A stretch of 18,583 nucleotides of DNA, taken from positions 1 through 18,583 of the forward strand of contig DASXXM010000300.1 of assembly GCA_036503065.1 (NCBI GenBank). Direction: 5' to 3'. The notes beneath the pieces are model-generated. The model was not told the DNA's origin. It made no database searches and was given only the letters and a program-made list of their open reading frames with translations. How positions within the stretch are numbered: the first letter of the stretch is position 1; every line of letters begins with the position of its first letter. The stretch comes from DATEPR01 sp036503065 (lineage in GTDB: Bacteria > Actinomycetota > Actinomycetes > Mycobacteriales > Pseudonocardiaceae). Position numbers and translations under genes: made by a program. Below are positions 7,252 through 12,482 of this stretch, in pieces.

Positions 7252-8430
7252 ATGTCCACAACAACCGCCGCACTCATCCCAGTCACCACTCCTGTCACCG
7301 AGTCGATCTCCACGGCCGTGGCCGTGCCGCTCCCCCGACGACCGAGACTGCTGTCCGGCCTGCCGGTGCTGCGGCGGCTGGCCGGCGAGACCCAGATCGG
7401 CACCCGGCCATGCCACGCCTTCGTGGTCAGCGGGGTACCAGAAGCCCTGGCCACGCTCCTGCACCGGCTCAACGGCCGACATACCACCGACGAGTTGATG
7501 GCACGGGCGGGGCCGGCCCACCGGCCTGCCCTGCGCGAGATCCTGAGCCACCTGTCCGGTCTCGGCCTGCTCGACGACGAAGCAGACCTGGTCACGCTGT
7601 GCAGCCCGGCCCGGCTCGCCGCCGACCGGACCGCGTGGGTACTGCGGTCCGGTCACCGGAACGCGTCGCTGCACCAGCACCGGGCACCCGCCGTGGTGGT
7701 CGTGTACGGCAGCGGTCGGATCGCGGTCGCGCTGGCCACCCTGCTGGCCGCGGCGGGTGTCGGTTGGGTGCACACCGTGGCCGAGGGCGTCGTACAGCCC
7801 GCGGACACCGGCACCGGCTACCTGGACGAGGACATCGGTCACGCCCGTACCGACGCGGCCGAACGGGCGGTGCGCCGGATCGCCCCGGAGACCGCGACGG
7901 GCCGGCCCGACCCGCGCCGAGAACCCGACCTGGTCGTGCTCACCGATGCCCCGGTCCCCGATCCCCGGCTGTCGACCCGCCTCGCCGCGGCGGGCATGCC
8001 GCACCTCGTCGTCCATGCGGCCGAGGGCACCGGCGTGGTCGGCCCACTCGTCATGCCGGGGCGCACAACCTGCCTACACTGCGTTGATCTGCACAATACG
8101 GACGTCGACGCGTGTTGGCCCGCTCTCGCCGCGCAGCTGGCCGCCCACCCGCAGCCGGCGGACCTGGCCACCACGCAGGCCACCGCGGCGTTCGGGAGCG
8201 CCCAGGCGCTGCGCTTCCTGCACGGCTGTCGCGGCCCCACAACCGGTGACACCGGGTTACCGGTATGGGGCGCGGCCGTGGAGATCGACGTGTTCACCGG
8301 TCGGTCGACCCGGGTCGAATGGCGGCCGCACCCGCGCTGTCCGTGCGGAGTCGCCAGGCGCACAGGCCAAACCCCGACCGTCGCGACTGCCGGCCCGATA
8401 CCGTCGACACAGAGGAGATTCGACAGCTGA
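7252..8430 (+). CDS. E1-like ThiF-family protein resembling TOMM cyclodehydratase
   Basis: This 392-aa protein sits where M. tuberculosis has Rv3196. Residues about 30-110 look like a winged-helix peptide-binding domain (PqqD/RRE-like; ending HLSGLGLLDDE). Next is a Rossmann-like E1 domain with the glycine loop VVYGSGRIAVALATLLAAAGVG (about 151-171), where the usual GxGxxG is degenerate. A zinc site follows: Cys274 and Cys277 in CLHC, plus Cys363 and Cys365 in RCPCG. TOMM-type E1-like proteins bind a leader peptide and pass it to a YcaO partner, but no YcaO or obvious precursor is in the window. The nucleotide-binding residues are weak, so it may be a non-catalytic carrier or binding protein. 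The ATG at 7252 has no strong ribosome binding site; the frame continues upstream to 7183, but that stretch holds the DnaA-like boxes. Confidence 0.8.
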   Translation: MSTTTAALIPVTTPVTESISTAVAVPLPRRPRLLSGLPVLRRLAGETQIGTRPCHAFVVSGVPEALATLLHRLNGRHTTDELMARAGPAHRPALREILSHLSGLGLLDDEADLVTLCSPARLAADRTAWVLRSGHRNASLHQHRAPAVVVVYGSGRIAVALATLLAAAGVGWVHTVAEGVVQPADTGTGYLDEDIGHARTDAAERAVRRIAPETATGRPDPRREPDLVVLTDAPVPDPRLSTRLAAAGMPHLVVHAAEGTGVVGPLVMPGRTTCLHCVDLHNTDVDACWPALAAQLAAHPQPADLATTQATAAFGSAQALRFLHGCRGPTTGDTGLPVWGAAVEIDVFTGRSTRVEWRPHPRCPCGVARRTGQTPTVATAGPIPSTQRRFDS

Positions 8431-8470
8431 CGTACGCCAGGACCAGACCGGGGGACGATCCGGTCGCCGG

Positions 8471-8500
8471 CGGGTTCGGCCAAGATTGATCGCGAACCCG
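8471..8500 (+). terminator. weak hairpin between the ThiF-like and ABC1 genes
   Basis: CGGGTTCG (8471-8478) pairs with CGAACCCG (8493-8500) across a 14-nt loop in the 179-nt gap 8431-8609. It could attenuate read-through from the ThiF-like gene into the kinase gene. Nothing else supported was seen in this gap apart from the ribosome binding site of the next gene. Confidence 0.35.
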
Positions 8501-8609
8501 GCCGGACCGTAACGAGCACCGGGCCGCACACGAAACCGGACCATGGCAACCACCGAGCCGGCCGGAACCGGGCACGACAGCCGGAACGGCGAGAACAGGG
8601 CATAACGGC

Positions 8610-9923
8610 GTGACTGACATCCCGCGCAAGGCCGTCACCCGCACGGCCAAGCTGGCCAGCCTCCCGATCGGGGTGGCGGGCCGAGTGGTCGGCGGCTGGG
8701 GACGGCGGCTGGCCGGGCACGACCCGGACGACGTCAACGCCGAGATCTCCGCGAAAACGGCCGAACAGGTCTTCGCGGTGCTCGGGCAGCTCAAGGGCGG
8801 GGCGATGAAGTTCGGCCAGGCATTGAGCGTGTTCGAGGCGGCCGTGCCCGACGAGCTCGCCGAGCCCTACCGGGAGGCGCTGACGAAGCTGCAGACGGCG
8901 GCGCCGCCCATGCCGGTTCGGTCGGTCCACCGGGTGCTCGCCGAGCAGTTGGGCGCGAGCTGGGCCAAACGGTTCGCCGAGTTCGACGACGAACCGGCCG
9001 CATCGGCCAGCATCGGGCAGGTGCACCGGGCCCGGTGGCACGACGGCCGGGACGTCGCGGTGAAGGTCCAGTACCCGGGAGCCGACGAGGCACTGCTGTC
9101 CGACCTGCGGCAGTTGCAACGGTTCAGCCGCCTGTTCCAGGCAATGGTGCCCGGACAGGAGGTGAAACCGCTGCTCGCCGAGCTGCGGGACCGGATGGCG
9201 GAGGAACTCGACTACCGGGTCGAGGCCGACAACCAGCGCACGATCGCGTCGACGTTCGACGGGGACGAGTCGGTGCTGGTGCCGAAGGTGGTGGCCAGCG
9301 CGCCGAAGGTGATCGTCAGCGAGTGGGTCACCGGCACGCCACTGGCCGCCGTCATCCGCGACGGCACCACGGCCGATCGCGACCACGCCGGGCACCGGCT
9401 GGCCGAGTTCCACTTCTCGGCGCCGGCACGATCGGGCCGGCTGCACGCCGACCCGCACCCCGGCAACTTCCTGCTGCTACCCGACGGCCGGCTCGGCGTC
9501 CTGGACTTCGGCGCGTGCGCCCGGCTGCCCGGCGGCATACCGCGGCCGCTGGGCGTGATGACCCGCCTCGCCCTGGATGGCCGATCCAGTGAACTGCTCG
9601 ACCTGCTCCGCAACGAACACTTCATCCGCCCCGGCACCACCCTGGAGGCCAGCGACGTACTCCGCTACCTGTCCCCGTTCACCGACCCGCTGCGCTCGGA
9701 ACGGTTCCACTTCACCCGCCGGTGGCTGCAGAAGCAGGCCGGCCGGGTCGGCGACACACGCGGCCAGGACTTCCGCACCGGCCGCTCGCTGAACCTGCCA
9801 CCGCAGTTCCTGCTGATCCACCGGGTCACCGCGGGCGCGACCGGCATCCTGTGCCAACTCGACGCCCACGTGGCCCTCCGAGCCATCGTCGAACGCTGGC
9901 AACCCGGCTTCATCGACGCCTGA
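8610..9923 (+). CDS. ABC1/UbiB-family atypical kinase-like protein
   Basis: This 437-aa protein (relative of M. tuberculosis Rv3197) carries the ABC1 family signatures. These are the KxGQ motif KFGQ (67-70), the alanine-rich nucleotide loop AASASIGQVHRA (130-141) replacing the glycine-rich loop, the lysine motif VKVQYP with Lys152, the catalytic-loop motif HADPHPGNF (279-287) and DFG (299-301). UbiB/COQ8 relatives are ATPases that support lipid and quinone metabolism. In actinobacteria with menaquinone the role is unclear, and Rv3197 has been linked to drug tolerance beside whiB7. GTG at 8610 is preceded by AGGG with 9-nt spacing. It is followed by a short gap and converges with the zinc-ribbon gene. 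Confidence 0.92.
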   Translation: MTDIPRKAVTRTAKLASLPIGVAGRVVGGWGRRLAGHDPDDVNAEISAKTAEQVFAVLGQLKGGAMKFGQALSVFEAAVPDELAEPYREALTKLQTAAPPMPVRSVHRVLAEQLGASWAKRFAEFDDEPAASASIGQVHRARWHDGRDVAVKVQYPGADEALLSDLRQLQRFSRLFQAMVPGQEVKPLLAELRDRMAEELDYRVEADNQRTIASTFDGDESVLVPKVVASAPKVIVSEWVTGTPLAAVIRDGTTADRDHAGHRLAEFHFSAPARSGRLHADPHPGNFLLLPDGRLGVLDFGACARLPGGIPRPLGVMTRLALDGRSSELLDLLRNEHFIRPGTTLEASDVLRYLSPFTDPLRSERFHFTRRWLQKQAGRVGDTRGQDFRTGRSLNLPPQFLLIHRVTAGATGILCQLDAHVALRAIVERWQPGFIDA

Positions 9924-9932
9924 CAGCTCGCC

Positions 9933-9964
9933 GTGGCTCCGCCACAACGCGTCGGCGAACGCCG
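9933..9964. terminator. possible small hairpins between convergent genes
   Basis: GTGGC-tcc-GCCAC (9933-9945) and CGGCG-aa-CGCCG (9953-9964) lie in the 44-nt gap between the ABC1 gene and the convergent zinc-ribbon gene. Both stems are only 5 bp, so their role as terminators is tentative. Confidence 0.3.
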
Positions 9965-9967
9965 GGA

Positions 9968-10153
9968 CTACCAGTACTCGTGGGGAAGTTTGGCCTCGAT
10001 GTCCCTCGTGTGCGCGCGGGCGCAGGTCGGGCAGAGCCACCGCACCACGCCGCGGTCGCGCTCTGATGCCCAAGCCAGCGCGTCCGCCGTCAACAGTCGC
10101 CGGTCACGCTGCCGGCCGCAGCGCAGGCACGTCACGGCTATCTCGTCAACCAC
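9968..10153 (-). CDS. small zinc-ribbon protein
   Basis: This 61-aa protein has two CxxC knuckles, Cys9/Cys12 (CLRC) and Cys41/Cys44 (CPTC), spaced as in a single zinc ribbon, with a charged helix between them and an acidic/aromatic end (LPHEYW). It could bind nucleic acid or a protein partner; no specific function is recognised. The GTG start at 10153 follows TAGCGT and six bases, the leaderless arrangement seen at other genes here, which supports it being real despite its size. It lies 55 nt downstream of the methyltransferase on the same strand. Confidence 0.7.
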   Translation of the reverse strand: MVDEIAVTCLRCGRQRDRRLLTADALAWASERDRGVVRWLCPTCARAHTRDIEAKLPHEYW

Positions 10154-10165
10154 GCGCCGACGCTA
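10153..10165 (-). promoter_or_regulatory. -10 box of a leaderless transcript (zinc-ribbon gene)
   Basis: Minus-strand TAGCGT (10165 down to 10160) is followed by CGGCGC and the GTG start at 10153. The -35 region has no clear match. Confidence 0.5.
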
Positions 10166-10208
10166 CGCCATCCAGTCGACGACCTGCGAAGCGCCCGGCC
10201 GATGATGA

Positions 10209-11270
10209 TCATCGCCAGCCCAGGTACACGGTGTTCGCGGTCAGCATGAACACGTCGTCCCGCCGAGCGACGTAGGCCGGGTCGGTGGGGTCGAGCAGCC
10301 GCCGCAACGCGGCCATGTCGGCCGCCTCCAGCAGGTCGGCGGCGGCCCGCGTCATCCAGGCCAGCCAGCTCACCACCGCACCGCGGCCGGCGTCCGACAG
10401 CGGCGCCGGCACGTCGACGAGGTAGCTGAAGGCGGTCACGCCGCTCAGCCCGGCCGCACCGAGCGCCTGATTCCAGCCGATCGGCATCCGCACCGACCCC
10501 GGCATCCCGGTCCGCATGTGGTGGAACCAGGTGCCGTGGGCGGCGATCAGCCGATCCTGCAACCCGGGCTCCCCCACGCCGACATCCCAAGGCAGGCAAC
10601 GCATGGACAGTCCACCCTCGGCCAACGCCAGGCAGCCACCGGGCACCAACCGCCCTGCCAGCGTCGCGATCGCGGCACGCTGGTCAGGCAGATGGTGAGT
10701 CACGTTGGATGCCCACACGAGATCAGCATCGGGCAGCCGCCCGAACTGATCCGGATCAGCGATGTCGGCCAGCCTGGTCGACACCCGTACCGCGCCACCG
10801 ACGCCGGCCGCGCCCGCGACGACCTCCTCAGCGGCGGCCAGCAACTCGGGCACCATGTCGACAAGCACCAATGTGCCCCCGGAAGGCAGGTCAGGCCGGC
10901 GGGCCGGCCGTCTTCCGGTCGGTGCGCCGCCGGCGACGGTGGCAGGTGCCGCAGTGGCGGCTGCGAATGGGTCGGCGTCCAGGTCCAGGTGGGCGTTCGG
11001 GGTGTCGGTTCGGGTGTTGGCCGCGGTCTCGAGGGTGCCGGTGGTGGGGCCTGCGGCGCGCGCGGCCCGGCCGGCCAGCGCGGCCGCGAGTGCGGCACTC
11101 ATGCCACCGGCACCGCAGCCGACGTCCATCACGGTCGGTCGCGGTGCCGGTAGCGCTTCGATCAGGCGGTCGGCGACGGCCCGCAACACGGGCGCGTTCG
11201 ACGCGTCGGCCTGCCGAAGGTCGGCAAGCCGCGCCACCCAGTCGATTCCGTCGTGAGTGTGTGCGGGCAT
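10209..11270 (-). CDS. class I SAM-dependent methyltransferase with a low-complexity insert
   Basis: This 353-aa protein has the SAM-binding motif I VMDVGCGAGG (47-56), an acidic strand end LVLVDMV (134-140) and a motif IV-like segment DADLVWASNVTHHLP (181-195). That last segment is typical of small-molecule methyltransferases. Between motif I and the next strand lies an Ala/Thr/Pro/Arg-rich stretch of about 60 residues (67-130) with no secondary-structure pattern, where ordinary class I enzymes have a short turn. The C-terminal part (from about 225) is a mostly helical substrate domain. The substrate cannot be named. The ATG at 11270 sits six bases after the -10 box of a good promoter, so the mRNA is probably leaderless. 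It is not part of the conserved Rv3193c-Rv3198c order and looks like a local insertion. Confidence 0.85.
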   Translation of the reverse strand: MPAHTHDGIDWVARLADLRQADASNAPVLRAVADRLIEALPAPRPTVMDVGCGAGGMSAALAAALAGRAARAAGPTTGTLETAANTRTDTPNAHLDLDADPFAAATAAPATVAGGAPTGRRPARRPDLPSGGTLVLVDMVPELLAAAEEVVAGAAGVGGAVRVSTRLADIADPDQFGRLPDADLVWASNVTHHLPDQRAAIATLAGRLVPGGCLALAEGGLSMRCLPWDVGVGEPGLQDRLIAAHGTWFHHMRTGMPGSVRMPIGWNQALGAAGLSGVTAFSYLVDVPAPLSDAGRGAVVSWLAWMTRAAADLLEAADMAALRRLLDPTDPAYVARRDDVFMLTANTVYLGWR

Positions 11271-11305
11271 GTCGGCACGCTATCCGCGTGCCGACAGCCG
11301 CTCAA
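11270..11305 (-). promoter_or_regulatory. methyltransferase promoter with overlapping perfect inverted repeat
   Basis: On the minus strand a -35 TTGAGC (11305-11300), a 17-bp spacer and a -10 TAGCGT (11282-11277) are followed by six bases and the ATG at 11270. GTCGGCACGC (11271-11280), TATCC, GCGTGCCGAC (11286-11295) form a perfect 10-bp inverted repeat covering the -10 and the predicted start. It may be an operator, or a terminator for the gene ending at 11342. Confidence 0.6.
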
Positions 11306-11341
11306 CCCGTGGTGAATGTTGACCCGTGTGGGTCTGGTGGA

Positions 11342-11560
11342 TCACAGTGCGCGATTCGCCTCCGCAGCGCGTCGTCCGGCCCAACCGGCCAGTCGACTCC
11401 ATCGCCGCGCGGAGGTGAGCCGACGCGCCAGTCGCCACTCGGCGGCGGAGCGTTGGCTCTCCTGCATTCGAGCTCTGGCGAGATCTTCATGCATCAACAA
11501 CATGACGGCCCCATTCGGGTAGTAGTCCTCGGTCATCGGGTGCTGCTGTGTGGTGTTCAT
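11342..11560 (-). CDS. small basic protein translationally coupled to whiB7
   Basis: This 72-aa protein overlaps the whiB7 stop codon by ATGA (11557-11560), and AGGAG lies 8 nt before its ATG inside the last whiB7 codons. Translation is therefore very likely coupled. The N-terminal third is acidic and polar (MTEDYYPNGAVMLLMHEDLA). The rest is a strongly basic, Ala/Arg-rich helix (SAAEWRLARRLTSARRW onward) with no membrane segment or cysteine. It resembles the short Arg-rich hypothetical proteins common in actinomycetes. A nucleic-acid, ribosome or partner-binding role is possible, but nothing identifies it. The open frame extends upstream to 11809 inside whiB7, but that is a shadow. Confidence 0.75.
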   Translation of the reverse strand: MNTTQQHPMTEDYYPNGAVMLLMHEDLARARMQESQRSAAEWRLARRLTSARRWSRLAGWAGRRAAEANRAL

Positions 11561-11934
11561 GCCGCTGTCTCCTGGGCTGCCTTGTCGGTCCGGGCGCTCG
11601 GCACGGGCTCGTGCCTGCGATCGTCCTTCCTCGGCCGCCCTCTCGGCCTCTTCCGCGGGATCACGAGACCCCGCTCGAAGATCTCGCCACCCCAGACGCC
11701 CCACGGCTCGTGCCGAGCGAGCGCACCTGCCAGGCACTGCGCACGGACCGGGCAGTCGGCGCACAGCGCCTTGGCCCGCTCCAGGTCGGCCGGCGATTCG
11801 GCGAACCACAGGTCCGGGTCGTTGACCTGGCAGGCCAGGTCGGGCCCGGTCAGCGGAGTAGCGTCCAACAGCTCAGCTACACCCCCGCCGAGCTCGAGGA
11901 ATGCCCCTGAAGGCGGGGCCGTTGCGGTGTACAT
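11557..11934 (-). CDS. whiB7: WhiB7-type iron-sulfur transcription factor
   Basis: This 125-aa Wbl protein binds a [4Fe-4S] cluster through Cys35, Cys58, Cys61 and Cys67 (C-x22-C-x2-C-x5-C). The signature turn GVWGGE (79-84) and a C-terminal AT-hook RGRPRK (98-103) mark the WhiB7/WblC subclass. Members bind A/T-rich DNA upstream of -35 boxes together with the primary sigma factor, and activate intrinsic antibiotic-resistance genes and their own promoter. The ATG at 11934 has AGGAG with 5-nt spacing. The frame is open upstream to 12327, but that part is leader RNA with an attenuator. Regulation is expected to be by the A-tract promoter plus leader attenuation. The stop codon overlaps the next gene. 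Confidence 0.96.
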   Translation of the reverse strand: MYTATAPPSGAFLELGGGVAELLDATPLTGPDLACQVNDPDLWFAESPADLERAKALCADCPVRAQCLAGALARHEPWGVWGGEIFERGLVIPRKRPRGRPRKDDRRHEPVPSARTDKAAQETAA

Positions 11935-11987
11935 CAGTTCTCCTGTCCCCTCGGTTGTCGACTTCTTCGTGTTGCGCATGTGGCTGG

Positions 11988-12032
11988 ACAAACAAGAAGG
12001 CCGCGGATCCCATATCCGGGTCCGCGGCCTTC
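11988..12032 (-). terminator. intrinsic terminator (attenuator) in the whiB7 leader
   Basis: GAAGGCCGCGGA and TCCGCGGCCTTC form a perfect 12-bp stem (arms at 12032-12021 and 12007-11996), with CCC/GGG able to extend it across one bulged A. The stem is followed by TTGTTTGT (11995-11988). This is a textbook Rho-independent terminator lying 53 nt before the whiB7 ATG, so it must be bypassed to express whiB7. Confidence 0.92.
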
Positions 12033-12045
12033 GAGAGCCTGTGCG

Positions 12046-12061
12046 CTTGACTGTCGTCAAG
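12046..12061 (-). promoter_or_regulatory. hairpin overlapping the uORF stop codon
   Basis: CTTGAC-GACA-GTCAAG is a perfect 6-bp stem with a 4-nt loop. The TGA of the upstream ORF (12057-12059) lies in its 5' arm, so a ribosome reaching the end of the uORF would open it. It is 13 nt before the attenuator stem and is a candidate part of the switching structure. Confidence 0.55.
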
Positions 12062-12293
12062 TTCGCCTCTGTGCGGACGGCGGTATACCGGTCAGTGCAT
12101 CGGTCACGACATTCGTCATGACGCGGACGTGCTTGGGCGAGATTTGAGCTGTGGCCTGCTTGGCGCCAAGGACGCACGGTCGGATGGCCGCCTGCCGGCC
12201 ACCAAGGCTCACCCACATGGTTTCGATCTCGGACAGACGCGTGCCCCCGGGCATGAAGTAGCCTGGGGTCACGATGGCGTTGATAACTGCCAC
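12057..12293 (-). CDS. whiB7 leader upstream ORF (78 codons)
   Basis: A GTG at 12293 is preceded by GGAGG (12306-12302) with 8-nt spacing, the best ribosome binding site in the whiB7 leader. It opens a 78-codon frame that ends 24 nt before the attenuator stem. The product begins MAVINAIVTPGYFMPGG and matches no family I know; its codon use is less GC3-biased than that of neighbouring genes. In known whiB7/wblC systems, slow or stalled translation of a leader ORF prevents terminator formation and turns on whiB7. This ORF is placed to do that. A second in-frame GTG at 12302 overlaps the Shine-Dalgarno and is less likely. Confidence 0.65.
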   Translation of the reverse strand: MAVINAIVTPGYFMPGGTRLSEIETMWVSLGGRQAAIRPCVLGAKQATAQISPKHVRVMTNVVTDALTGIPPSAQRRT

Positions 12294-12346
12294 GTTGGCC
12301 ACCTCCTACCTCTACTTCTGGGGACATGTAGGGCCTGCTGACCCGG

Positions 12347-12393
12347 TGACAGTAGGTTATGGGGTCCGGGCGGGTGAGGGCAACACTTTTTAT
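12347..12393 (-). promoter_or_regulatory. whiB7 promoter with WhiB7-type A-tract
   Basis: On the minus strand ATAAAAA (12393-12387) stands three bases before a -35 TTGCCC (12383-12378). An 18-bp spacer and a -10 TAACCT (12359-12354) follow. The predicted start is A at 12347. An A/T-rich element just upstream of the -35 is the known target of the WhiB7 AT-hook, so this is expected to be autoregulated. The predicted leader to whiB7 is about 413 nt. Confidence 0.85.
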
Positions 12394-12482
12394 CGAATTG
12401 ACCGAATCAGGTGTCGCCTACTCACCAGTTACGATCGACGCAGGTCAGGTCCGCGCGCCATAGTCCTACGGTCGGTAACCGA

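Noticed and set aside
8543..8605. 20-codon ORF just before the ABC1 gene, considered as a possible precursor peptide for the E1-like protein
   Set aside because: No ribosome binding site, no Cys/Ser/Thr-rich core, and length within chance; not enough to call a precursor.
10204..10213. GATGATCATC palindrome at the methyltransferase stop codon
   Set aside because: A 10-bp palindrome overlapping coding sequence is expected by chance and has no supporting context.
11557..12327. 256-codon form of WhiB7 starting at ATG 12327
   Set aside because: The extra 131 codons cross the uORF, the hairpins and the intrinsic terminator, and the 11934 ATG has a good ribosome binding site and the normal family length.
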